DNA of 64,000 bases from Gymnothorax reevesii (Eukaryota > Chordata > Actinopteri > Anguilliformes > Muraenidae): contig CM056582.1 in assembly GCA_029721435.1 (NCBI GenBank), forward strand, positions 37,592,611-37,656,610, given 5' to 3'. The position numbers and the translations under genes were made by a program. This document shows, piece after piece, positions 22,158 to 34,820 of the stretch. The notes under the pieces were generated by a model. The model ran no database searches. It was not told the DNA's origin and was given only the letters and a program-made list of their open reading frames with translations. Position 1 is the stretch's first letter. Each line of letters opens with the position of its first letter.

Positions 22158-25100
22158 GACTGAAGTTTGGTGAGTTTTTTTCTCAGATTTCAGTGTTAGT
22201 AACACCAGCAAGATGATATGAAAAAACACCACCATCACACAACTATGCAAAGACTCAAGTCCTCAATCTTTTGATCCGGAGTCAGAAAGCTCCTCCATTA
22301 GGTGTCCTTTCATATTAGGTGACATCATTGGGGTTGACTTATGTTATTCCCTTAAACAAAGCCTTGTGAGTGTTAGTTTCAAGTTTCTGTTGCAGAAACT
22401 GTGACCAAGTCGTGTTAACAAGTACCAGCTTAAAAGAAAGTTTTTGTCTGAGAAACAGCTGGCAAGTGACATTAAAAAGCACCAGCACTAAACAACCATG
22501 AATGGTCTCCAACTGTCAGTCTTAATACTTGAGTCAACTAAATTATCCAATATTTGCCTGATGTATTAGTTCACATGGTCAGGTTGAGTTTTGCTTGTCC
22601 CTTGACAGTGGTTTTGTGAGTTTTGTCAAGGTTCTTTCTAAAACCGCAGCCAGATAACATGAAAAACCACGACCAGAAGACACTTATGAAGGGACTCAGA
22701 TCCTCAATGTTCTGGCTCAAAGTCAGAAACCTCACCTATTAGTTTGCTTTCATACATTACTACTACTATGTTACATTCAAAAGCTCTGTTATTGAACAAG
22801 GTATGCTCAATTACCTTATCTAAAATCAGGTGCCCTGTGTATCGGACCGTAAAAAACAGCTTGCAAGTGATATAAACACAAGTGTCAAACAAGCAAGAAG
22901 GGACTACAGTCCTTCGTCTTCAGATCCGTAGTCAGGAATTTCTCCATTAGGGGCCCTTCATATTAGGTAACATCATATGACTGAATTGCTTTATTGTCAT
23001 GAAGAAAAGGTTCCAAGTTCTTTAACTGGTTTCTTTTGACGAAACAGCTACCAGTTCATATTAACAAGCACCAACTTTAAAGAAAGTTTTTATGTAGGAA
23101 ATACCGCAAGATACATTAACAAGCACCCCCATGAAACACCCTTGAAGGTTCTCCAACAATCAATCCGAAGATCAGGGCCATGTTGGAATAGTGTTTTTTG
23201 TCACGGAAAGTGGCTAACTTCTAGAAAATGAGCTGGAAGTGTATACACGGCAGCCATGAGAAGTGTATTCCAGTTTTGTAAATGTAAAGAAAAGGTGCTT
23301 CAATGCTTCCTAACGTATCACCTTTGACATAGGGTACACGAAACCATTCTTCATAAAAACAAAGGTGATAACGCCATCCAGCCATTCAGTGTGGCTGAAC
23401 CATTTAAAGTGACGACCATCCATACGGGCAATCACAAAAAACAAAGGAACGTGATGGGCAAGAATGGCATGATCAAGTTGGCCAGTAAATGCATTGGATT
23501 GTCGTAGCAGCACGGTTGTCTTCCTTAGCCGTTTTGAATTCCCCTTTACACCTCTCCTTTACCTCATGACATTATCCAATTGTGGTTGAAGAAACGTTTA
23601 TGGACATTAGAGCATATGACGTCATTTTTTGTCTATTCAAATTCTGCAGCAAAGTTATATAACTTATCCTTTATATGCCATATGATTAGGTCACACGGTC
23701 AGGTTGAATTATACTAGTCCTTTAATTGAAGCCTCATGTTTTTTCAGGTTAATTTTTAAGAAACAGCCGTCTACTTTTAAAATGCACACGCGTTAAAGTA
23801 TTGTTAAGGGTCTCTTTAATCTTCTGAACCAAGGACTGACACCTTATCCATTCGATCACACAGTCAGTTTCCATGATGTCAGCTCCATAGAATTAAAAAC
23901 AGTAAAATGGACGATGTCATGGAGTTGTGGGGATCTGAAGGGAGCTTAAAATGGCCACCCTTATTGATAAGTAAGTATTCCTATTGTGACACCTGAAAGG
24001 GAAGATCATAGAATTCCACAAAGGTTGGCCAGAATATACAAGCAGCATAGGTAGTTTCACTCAAGTCTGCCCACTCTTTGATGCAATTGTCAGTGCCCTT
24101 TTACTACAGTGTTTGAATTCTATGGATAGCTTAAGGGAGTGTCAGCAGACTTTTATAATACTATCTTGTATTCACTATTGACACAATAGGGACTTTAAGC
24201 AAGGGCGGATTTTGCGACGGCTACGGAACCCGGATATAGATCTGCACTCCGCTGATCGAGACTGAAGCCGTTGTGCCGGCGTTCTTTGCCGTAGCAGGCT
24301 GATCTACCATGGGGAAAGAACCAATCTCATGTGGCCACTACAACGCTTGGTTCAGGAGATTGAAAATGTTTTCTATCATTGATTGTGACACACAAAACAT
24401 TATGTGTTTCAGTGGACTTTTCACACAGACACAGGATACTGTGTAAATTTCGCTGAGTAAAACCATAGTGAACAATTTTCTGCTGCAGGCTATATTCTCC
24501 CCTCATCCCAGCATGGCATACGGTACTTAATTTCTCTACCCTGTAAACATCTATATTTACTCACATGTACATTAGTCTTTCTTCTACTGCTGTGCATGAA
24601 AAGTACACATATGATGTATATAAATGCACACTCCCATGCACTTTACCATTCATTTACACTCTGATTAGATGTGTGCTTTAATTGTCAAACTTTACGTCTT
24701 TTTAAAATTGAATTGCTCAAAGTAAAGTTTATTAAAAAGATGCACATTTCTTTTGGTTATGCTCTGTTCCTGTACTTGGCATAATGACAACAAATTTGAA
24801 TATTGTAATCAAATATTAACTGTTTCCCATTTCCCCTAAATCTATGACATCTACTCCTTTTGCCAGTGGGAGCAGGACGAATGAGCACTCACACTGAATT
24901 AAGTACTTTGCTGACAAACCCCGATTAAAATCCACTGTTGTTTAAAGTCTCTGCTGGATTTGACAGTGACAGCACCAGCACTTGAGACACTTTTTTCCAG
25001 GTGCCAAAGGCATTGCAAAATCTGCCATTGTTGCTGGTCCAGATGAAATGCACAATTCCAACCACGAAGGGACTCAACCCTCAGTCTTCTGATCCGAAGT

Positions 25101-25322
25101 CAGACGCCTTATCCATTAGGCCACGTGGTCATTGCATGACAAGGCTGACTCCGAACAGTGAGCTGTGAGAACTGACAGCGGTTGATCAGTGCCATGTCAA
25201 ATAACCGCTGTCATGTTGAGTTAAACAGCCCTGTCATTGAAAAACTCTCATGCTCAATCACTCTCCAGATCCAAACTCAGGTGTTTCGACCGTATGGTCA
25301 GGCTGAGCAATGTTAGCCCCTT
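22158..25322. repeat. Array unit 8 (class B)
   Basis: Closest to unit 5, sharing TTATCTAAAAT near 22816, AACAGCCGTC and CGGAACCCGG. Private changes are TTAAGTACTTTG near 24900, GCCAAAGGC near 25005 and a 1-bp deletion inside the tRNA, which makes the unit 3,165 bp. Confidence 0.97.
25059..25130 (-). pseudogene. tRNA-Arg (TCG) with T-loop/B-box deletion, unit 8
   Basis: 72 nt instead of 73. The missing base changes GGTTCGAGTCC to GGTTGAGTCC (25070-25079), removing the invariant C56 of the T loop. This breaks the G19:C56 tertiary contact and the core of the TFIIIC B box, so both transcription and folding should fail. All other arms are intact, so the lesion is recent. Confidence 0.85.
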
Positions 25323-28300
25323 GACTGAAGTTTGGTGAGTTTTTTTCTCAGATTTCAGTGTTAGTAACACCAGCAAGATGATATGAAAAAACACCACCAT
25401 CACACAACTATGCAAAGACTCAAGTCCTCAATCTTTTGATCCGGAGTCAGAAAGCTCCTCCATTAGGTGTCCTTTCATATTAGGTGACATCATTGGGGTT
25501 GACTTATGTTATTCCCTTAAACAAAGCCTTGTGAGTGTTAGTTTCAAGTTTCTGTTGCAGAAACTGTGACCAAGTCGTGTTAACAAGTACCGGCTTAAAA
25601 GAAAGTTTTTGTCTGAGAAACAGCTGGCAAGTGACATTAAAAAGCACCAGCACTAAACAACCATGAATGGTCTCCAACTGTCAGTCTTAATACGAGAGTG
25701 AACTAAATTATCCAATATTTGCCTGATGTATTAGTTCACATGGTCAGGTTGAGTTTTGCTTGTCCCTTGACAGTGGTTTTGTGAGTTTTGTCAAGGTTCT
25801 TTCTAAAACCGCAGCCAGATAACATGAAAAACCACGACCAGAAGACACTTATGAAGGGACTCAGATCCTCAATGTTCTGGCTCAAAGTCAGAAACCTCAC
25901 CTATTAGTTTGCTTTCATACATTACTACTACTATGTTACATTCAAAAGCTCTGTTATTGAACAAGGTATGCTCAATTACCTTATCCAAAATCAGGTGCCC
26001 TGTGTATCGGACCGTAAAAAACAGCTTGCAAATGATATAAACACAAGTGTCAAACAAGCAAGAAGGGACTAAAGTCCTTCGTCTTCAGATCCGTAGTCAG
26101 GAATTTCTCCATTAGGGGCCCTTCATATTAGGTAACATCATATGACTGAATTGCTTTATTGTCATGAAGAAAAGGTTCCAAGTTCTTTAACTGCTTTCTT
26201 TTGACGAAACAGCTACCAGTTCATATTAACAAGCACCAACTTTAAAGAAAGTTTTTATGTAGGAAATACCGCAAGATACATTAACAAGCACCCCCATGAA
26301 ACACCCTTGAAGGTTCTCCAACAATCAATCCGAAGATCAGGGCCATGTTGGAATAGTGTTTTTTGTCACGGAAAGTGGCTAACTTCTAGAAAATGAGCTG
26401 GAAGTGTATACACGGCAGCCATGAGAAGTGTATTTCAGTTTTGTAAATGTAAAGAAAAGGTGCTTCAATGCTTCCTAACGTATCACCTTTGACATAGGGT
26501 ACACGAAACCATTCTTCATAAAAACAAAGGTGATAACGCCATCCAGCCATTCAGTGTGGCTGAACCATTTAAAGTGACGACCATCCATACGGGCAATCAC
26601 AAAAAACAAAGGAACGTGATGGGCAAGAATGGCATGATCAAGTTGGCCAGTAAATGCATTGGATTGTCGTAGCAGCACGGTTGTCTTCCTTAGCCGTTTT
26701 GAATTCCCCTTTACACCTCTCCTTTACCTCATGACATTATCCAATTGTGGTTGAAGAAACGTTTATGGACATTAGAGCATATGACGTCATTTTTTGTCTA
26801 TTCAAATTCTGCAGCAAAGTTATATAACTTATCCTTTATATGCCATATGATTAGGTCACACGGTCAGGTTGAATTATACTAGTCCTTTAATTGAAGCCTC
26901 ATGTTTTTTCAGGTTAATTTTTAAGAAACAGCTGTCTACCTTTAAAATGCACACGCGTTAAAGTATTGTTAAGGGTCTCTTTAATCTTCTGAACCAAGGA
27001 CTGACACCTTATCCATTCGATCACACAGTCAGTTTCCATGATGTCAGCTCCATAGAATTAAAAACAGTAAAATGGACGATGTCATGGAGTTGTGGGGATC
27101 TGAAGGGAGCTTAAAATGGCCACCCTTATTGATAAGTAAGTATTCCTATTGTGACACCTGAAAGGGAAGATCATAGAATTCCACAAAGGTTGGCCAGAAT
27201 ATACAAGCAGCATAGGTAGTTTCACTCAAGTCTGCCCACTCTTTGATGCAATTGTCAGTGCCCTTTTACTACAGTGTTTGAATTCTACGGATAGCTTAAG
27301 GGAGTGTCAGCAGACTTTTATAATACTATCTTGTATTCACTATTGACACAATAGGGACTTTAAGCAAGGGCGGATTTTGCGACGGCTACGGCACCCGGAT
27401 ATAGATCTGCACTCCGCTGATCAAGACTGAAGCCGTTGTGCCGGCGTTCTTTGCCGTAGCAGGCTGATCTACCATGGGGAAAGAACCAATCTCACGTGGC
27501 CACTACAACGCTTGGTTCAGGAGATTGAAAATGTTTTCTATAATTGATTGTGACACACTAAACATTATGTGTTTCTGTGGACTTTTCACACAGACACAGG
27601 ATACTGTGTAAATTTCGCTGAGTAAAACCATAGTGAACAATTTTCTGCTGCAGGCTATATTCTCCCCTCATCCCAGCATGGCATACGGTACTTAATTTCT
27701 CTACCCTGTAAACATCTATATTTACTCACATGTACATTAGTCTTTCTTCTACTGCTGTGCATGAAAAGTACACATATGATGTATATAAATGCACACTCCC
27801 ATGCACTTTACCATTCATTTACACTCTGATTAGATGTGTGCTTTAATTGTCAAACTTTACGTCTTTTTAAAATTGAATTGTTCAAAGTAAAGTTTATTAA
27901 AAAGATGCACATTTCTTTTGGTTATGCTCTGTTCCTGTACTTGGCATAATGACAATAAATTTGAATATTGTAATCAAATATTAACTGTTTCCCATTTCCC
28001 CTTAATCTATGACATCTACTCCTTTTGCCAGTGGGAGCAGGACGAATGAGCACTCACACTGAATTAACTACTTTGCTGACAAACCCTGTTTAAAATCCAC
28101 TGTTGTTTAAAGTCTCTGCTGGATTTGACAGTGACAGCACCAGCACTTGAGACACTTTTTTCCAGGTGCCATAGGCATTGCAAAATCTGCCATTGTTGCT
28201 GGTCCAGATGAAATGCACAATTCCAACCACGAAGGGACTCGAACCCTCAGTCTTCTGATCCGAAGTCAGACGCCTTATCCATTAGGCCACGTGGTCATTG

Positions 28301-28488
28301 CATGACAAGGCTGACTCCGAACAGTGAGCTGTGAGAACTGACAGCGGTTGATCAGTGCCATGTCAAATAACCGCTGTCATGTTGAGTTAAACAGCCCTGT
28401 CATTGAAAAACTCTCATGCTCAATCACTCTCCAGATCCAAACTCAGGTGTTTCGACCGTATGGTCAGGCTGAGCAATGTTAGCCCCTT
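25323..28488. repeat. Array unit 9 (class C)
   Basis: First class C copy: TTCTACGGAT near 27283, GTTTCTGTGG near 27571, GAATTGTTC near 27876 and GACAATAAA near 27952. Private changes include TACCGGC near 25588, TACGAGAGTG near 25692, ACTGCTTTC near 26190, TCTACCTTT near 26935 and CCTGTTTAAA near 28085. Confidence 0.97.
28224..28296 (-). tRNA. tRNA-Arg (TCG), majority sequence, unit 9
   Basis: Identical to the unit 3 gene across 73 nt. Confidence 0.96.
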
Positions 28489-31400
28489 GACTGAAGTTTG
28501 GTGAGTTTTTTTCTCAGATTTCAGTGTTAGTAACACCAGCAAGATGATATGAAAAAACACCACCATCACACAACTATGCAAAGACTCAAGTCCTCAATCT
28601 TTTGATCCGGAGTCAGAAAGCTCCTCCATTAGGTGTCCTTTCATATTAGGTGACATCATTGGGGTTGACTTATGTTATTCCCTTAAACAAAGCCTTGTGA
28701 GTGTTAGTTTCAAGTTTCTGTTGCAGAAACTGTGACCAAGTCGTGTTAACAAGTACCAGCTTAAAAGAAAGTTTTTGTCTGAGAAACAGCTGGCAAGTGA
28801 CATTAAAAAGCACCAGCACTAAACAACCATGAATGGTCTCCAACTGTCAGTCTCAATACTTGAGTCAACTAAATTATCCAATATTTGCCTGATGTATTAG
28901 TTCACATGGTCAGGTTGAGTTTTGCTTGTCCCTTGACAGTGGTTTTGTGAGTTTTGTCAAGGTTCTTTCTAAAACCGCAGCCAGATAACATGAAAAACCA
29001 CGACCAGAAGACACTTATGAAGGGACTCAGATCCTCAATGTTCTGGCTCAAAGTCAGAAACCTCACCTATTAGTTTGCTTTCATACATTACTACTACTAT
29101 GTTACATTCAAAAGCTCTGTTATTGAACAAGGTATGCTCAATTACCTTATCCAAAATCAGGTGCCCTGTGTATCGGACCGTAAAAAACAGCTTGCAAGTG
29201 ATATAAACACAAGTGTCAAACAAGCAAGAAGGGACTACAGTCCTTCGTCTTCAGATCCGTAGTCAGGAATTTCTCCATTAGGGGCCCTTCATATTAGGTA
29301 ACATCATATGACTGAATTGCTTTATTGTCATGAAGAAAAGGTTCCAAGTTCTTTAACTGGTTTCTTTTGACGAAACAGCTACCAGTTCATATTAACAAGC
29401 ACCAACTTTAAAGAAAGTTTTTATGTAGGAAATACCGCAAGATACATTAACAAGCACCCCCATGAAACACCCTTGAAGGTTCTCCAACAATCAATCCGAA
29501 GATCAGGGCCATGTTGGAATAGTGTTTTTTGTCACAGAGAGTGTCTAACTTCTAGAAAATGAGCTGAAAGTGTATACACGGCAGCCATGAGAAGTGTATT
29601 CCAGTTTTGTAAATGTAAAGAAAAGGTGCTTCAATGCTTCCTAACGTATCACCTTTGACATAGGGTACACGAAACCATTCTTCATAAAAACAAAGGTGAT
29701 AACGCCATCCAGCCATTCAGTGTGGCTGAACCATTTAAAGTGACGACCATCCATACGGGCAATCACAAAAAACAAAGGAACGTGATGGGCAAGAATGGCA
29801 TGATCAAGTTGGCCAGTAAATGCATTGGATTGTCGTAGCAGCACGGTTGTCTTCCTTAGCCGTTTTGAATTCCCCTTTACACCTCTCCTTTACCTCATGA
29901 CATTATCCAATTGTGGTTGAAGAAACGTTTATGGACATTAGAGCATATGACGTCATTTTTTGTCTATTCAAATTCTGCAGCAAAGTTATATAACTTATCC
30001 TTTATATGCCATATGATTAGGTCACACGGTCAGGTTGAATTATACTAGTCCTTTAATTGAAGCCTCATGTTTTTTCAGGTTAATTTTTAAGAAACAGCCG
30101 TCTACTTTTAAAATGCACACGCGTTAAAGTATTGTTAAGGGTCTCTTTAATCTTCTGAACCAAGGACTGACACCTTATCCATTCGATCACACAGTCAGTT
30201 TCCATGATGTCAGCTCCATAGAATTAAAAACAGTAAAATGGACGATGTCATGGAGTTGTGGGGATCTGAAGGGAGCTTAAAATGGCCACCCTTATTGATA
30301 AGTAAGTATTCCTATTGTGACACCTGAAAGGGAAGATCATAGAATTCCACAAAGGTTGGCCAGAATATACAAGCAGCATAGGTAGTTTCACTCAAGTCTG
30401 CCCACTCTTTGATGCAATTGTCAGTGCCCTTTTACTACAGTGTTTGAATTCTATGGATAGCTTAAGGGAGTGTCAGCAGACTTTTATAATACTATCTTGT
30501 ATTCACTATTGACACAATAGGGACTTTAAGCAAGGGCGGATTTTGCGACGGCTACGGAACCCGGATATAGATCTGCACTCCGCTGATCGAGACTGAAGCC
30601 GTTGTGCCGGCGTTCTTTGCCGTAGCAGGCTGATCTACCATGGGGAAAGAACCAATCTCATGTGGCCACTACAACGCTTGGTTCAGGAGATTGAAAATGT
30701 TTTCTATAATTGATTGTGACACACTAAACATTATGTGTTTCAGTGGACTTTTCACACAGACACAGGATACTGTGTAAATTTCGCTGAGTAAAACCATAGT
30801 GAACAATTTTCTGCTGCAGGCTATATTCTCCCCTCATCCCAGCATGGCATACGGTACTTAATTTCTCTACCCTGTAAACATCTATATTTACTCACATGTA
30901 CATTAGTCTTTCTTCTACTGCTGTGCATGAAAAGTACACATATGATGTATATAAATGCACACTCCCATGCACTTTACCATTCATTTACACTCTGATTAGA
31001 TGTGTGCTTTAATTGTCAAACTTTACGTCTTTTTAAAATTGAATTGCTCAAAGTAAAGTTTATTAAAAAAATGCACATTTCTTTTGGTTATGCTCTGTTC
31101 CTGTACTTGGCATAATGACAACAAATTTGAATATTGTAATCAAATATTAACTGTTTCCCATTTCCCCTAAATCTATGACATCTACTCCTTTTGCCAGTGG
31201 GAGCAGGACGAATGAGCACTCACACTGAATAAACTACTTTGCTGACAAACCCCGATTAAAATCCACTGTTGTTTAAAGTCTCTGCTGGATTTGACAGTGA
31301 CAGCACCAGCACTTGAGACACTTTTTTCCAGGTGCCATTGGCATTGCAAAATCTGCCATTGTTGCTGGTCCAGATGAAATGCACAATTCCAACCACGAAG

Positions 31401-31654
31401 GGACTCGAACCCTCAGTCTTCTGATCCGAAGTCAGACGCCTTATCCATTAGGCCACGTGGTCATTGCATGACAAGGCTGACTCCGAACAGTGAGCTGTGA
31501 GAACTGACAGCGGTTGATCAGTGCCATGTCAAATAACCGCTGTCATGTTGAGTTAAACAGCCCTGTCATTGAAAAACTCTCATGCTCAATCACTCTCCAG
31601 ATCCAAACTCAGGTGTTTCGACCGTATGGTCAGGCTGAGCAATGTTAGCCCCTT
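28489..31654. repeat. Array unit 10 (class B)
   Basis: Left part has CTCAATACTTG near 28852, CACAGAGAGTGTC near 29534 and GCTGAAAG near 29564, all shared with unit 13. Right part has TTAAAAAAATG near 31064, GAATAAAC near 31227 and GCCATTGGC near 31335, shared with unit 19. Confidence 0.97.
31390..31462 (-). tRNA. tRNA-Arg (TCG), majority sequence, unit 10
   Basis: Identical to the unit 3 gene across 73 nt, although the host unit's flank carries private GAATAAAC and GCCATTGGC changes. Confidence 0.96.
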
Positions 31655-34600
31655 GACTGAAGTTTGGTGAGTTTTTTTCTCAGATTTCAGTGTTAGTAAC
31701 ACCAGCAAGATGATATGAAAAAACACCACCATCACACAACTATGCAAAGACTCAAGTCCTCAATCTTTTGATCCGGAGTCAGAAAGCTCCTCCATTAGGT
31801 GTCCTTTCATATTAGGTGACATCATTGGGGTTGACTTATGTTATTCCCTTAAACAAAGCCTTGTGAGTGTTAGTTTCAAGTTTCTGTTGCAGAAACTGTG
31901 ACCAAGTCGTGTTAACAAGTACCAGCTTAAAAGAAAGTTTTTGTCTGAGAAACAGCTGGCAAGTGACATTAAAAAGCACCAGCACTAAACAACCATGAAT
32001 GGTCTCCAACTGTCAGTCTTAATACTAGAGTGAACTAAATTATCCAATATTTGCCTGATGTATTAGTTCACATGGTCAGGTTGAGTTTAGCTTGTCCCTT
32101 GACAGTGGTTTTGTGAGTTTTGTCAAGGTTCTTTCTAAAACCGCAGCCAGATAACATGAAAAACCACGACCAGAAGACACTTATGAAGGGACTCAGATCC
32201 TCAATGTTCTGGCTCAAAGTCAGAAACCTCACCTATTAGTTTGCTTTCATACATTACTACTACTATGTTACATTCAAAAGCTCTGTTATTGAACAAGGTA
32301 TGCTCAATTACCTTATCCAAAATCAGGTGCCCTGTGTATCGGACCGTAAAAAACAGCTTGCAAGTGATATAAACACAAGTGTCAAACAAGCAAGAAGGGA
32401 CTACAGTCCTTCGTCTTCAGATCCGTAGTCAGGAATTTCTCCATTAGGGGCCCTTCATATTAGGTAACATCATATGACTGAATTGCTTTATTGTCATGAA
32501 GAAAAGGTTCCAAGTTCTTTAACTGGTTTCTCTTGACGAAACAGCTACCAGTTCAGATGAACAAGCACCAACTTTAAAGAAAGTTTTTATGTAGGAAATA
32601 CCGCAAGATACATTAACAAGCACCCCCATGAAACACCCTTGAAGGTTCTCCAACAATCAATCCGAAGATCAGGGCCATGTTGGAATAGTGTTTTTTGTCA
32701 CGGAAAGTGGCTAACTTCTAGAAAATGAGCTGAAAGTGTATACACGGCAGCCATGAGAAGTGTATTCCAGTTTTGTAAATGTAAAGAAAAGGTGCTTCAA
32801 TGCTTCCTAACGTATCACCTTTGACATAGGGTACACGAAACCATTCTTCATAAAAACAAAGGTGATAACGCCATCCAGCCATTCAGTGTGGCTGAACCAT
32901 TTAAAGTGACGACCATCCATACGGGCAATCACAAAAAACAAAGGAACGTGATGGGCAAGAATGGCATGATCAAGTTGGCCAGTAAATGCATTGGATTGTC
33001 GTAGCAGCACGGTTGTCTTCCTTAGCCGTTTTGAATTCCCCTTTACACCTCTCCTTTACCTCATGACATTATCCAATTGTGGTTGAAGAAACGTTTATGG
33101 ACATTAGAGCATATGACGTCATTTTTTGTCGATTCAAATTCTGCAGCAAAGTTATATAACTTATCCTTTATATGCCATATGATTAGGTCACACGGTCAGG
33201 TTGAATTATACTAGTCCTTTAATTGAAGCCTCATGTTTTTTCAGGTTAATTTTTAAGAAACAGCTGTCTACTTTTAAAATGCACACGCGTTAAAGTATTG
33301 TTAAGGGTCTCTTTAATCTTCTGAACCAAGGACTGACACCTTATCCATTCGATCACACAGTCAGTTTCCATGATGTCAGCTCCATAGAATTAAAAACAGT
33401 AAAATGGACGATGTCATGGAGTTGTGGGGATCTGAAGGGAGCTTAAAATGGCCACCCTTATTGATAAGTAAGTATTCCTATTGTGACACCTGAAAGGGAA
33501 GATCATAGAATTCCACAAAGGTTGGCCAGAATATACAAGCAGCATAGGTAGTTTCACTCAAGTCTGCCCACTCTTTGATGCAATTGTCAGTGCCCTTTTA
33601 CTACAGTGTTTGAATTCTACGGATAGCTTAAGGGAGTGTCAGCAGACTTTTATAATACTATCTTGTATTCACTATTGACACAATAGGGACTTTAAGCAAG
33701 GGCGGATTTTGCGACGGCTACGGCACCCGGATATAGATCTGCACTCCGCTGATCAAGACTGAAGCCGTTGTGCCGGCGTTCTTTGCCGTAGCAGGCTGAT
33801 CTACCATGGGGAAAGAACCAATCTCACGTGGCCACTACAACGCTTGGTTCAGGAGATTGAAAATGTTTTCTATAATTGATTGTGACACACTAAACATTAT
33901 GTGTTTCTGTGGACTTTTCACACAGACACAGGATACTGTGTAAATTTCGCTGAGTAAAACCATAGTGAACAATTTTCTGCTGCAGGCTATATTCTCCCCT
34001 CATCCCAGCATGGCATACGGTACTTAATTTCTCTACCCTGTAAACATCTATATTTACTCACATGTACATTAGTCTTTCTTCTACTGCTGTGCATGAAAAG
34101 TACACATATGATGTATATAAATGCACACTCCCATGCACTTTACCATTCATTTACACTCTGATTAGATGTGTGCTTTAATTGTCAAACTTTACGTCTTTTT
34201 AAAATTGAATTGTTCAAAGTAAAGTTTATTAAAAAGATGCACATTTCTTTTGGTTATGCTCTGTTCCTGTACTTGGCATAATGACAATAAATTTGAATAT
34301 TGTAATCAAATATTAACTGTTTCCCATTTCCCCTAAATCTATGACATCTACTCCTTTTGCCAGTGGGAGCAGGACGAATGAGCACTCACACTGAATTAAC
34401 TACTTTGCTGACAAACCCCGATTAAAATCCACTGTTGTTTAAAGTCTCTGCTGGATTTGACAGTGACAGCACCAGCACTTGAGACACTTTTTTCCAGGTG
34501 CCATAGGCATTGCAAAATCTGCCATTGTTGCTGGTCCAGATGAAATGCACAATTCCAACCACGAAGGGACTCGAACCCTCAGTCTTCTGATCTGAAGTCA

Positions 34601-34820
34601 GACGCCTTATCCATTAGGCCACGTGGTCATTGCATGACAAGGCTGACTCCGAACAGTGAGCTGTGAGAACTGACAGCGGTTGATCAGTGCCATGTCAAAT
34701 AACCGCTGTCATGTTGAGTTAAACAGCCCTGTCATTGAAAAACTCTCATGCTCAATCACTCTCCAGATCCAAACTCAGGTGTTTCGACCGTATGGTCAGG
34801 CTGAGCAATGTTAGCCCCTT
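31655..34820. repeat. Array unit 11 (class C)
   Basis: Carries CAGATGAAC near 32554, found otherwise only in unit 20, and GCTGAAAG near 32730. Private changes are GTTTAGC near 32085, CTCTTGACG near 32530 and TCGATTC near 33129. Its tRNA has anticodon TCA. Confidence 0.97.
34556..34628 (-). tRNA. tRNA-Arg body with TCA anticodon, unit 11
   Basis: One change, G36 to A, gives loop CTTCAGA and anticodon TCA at 34593-34595, which would pair with UGA. A20 and C35 are kept, so arginine charging is plausible and the product could act as an opal suppressor. It is not tRNA-Sec: it lacks the long acceptor/T arrangement and long variable arm of that family. Confidence 0.88.

Noticed and set aside
34556..34628. 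TCA tRNA as a selenocysteine tRNA
   Set aside because: The body is a normal 73-nt tRNA-Arg with a 5-nt variable loop and lacks the family's extended arms; the anticodon is one base from TCG.
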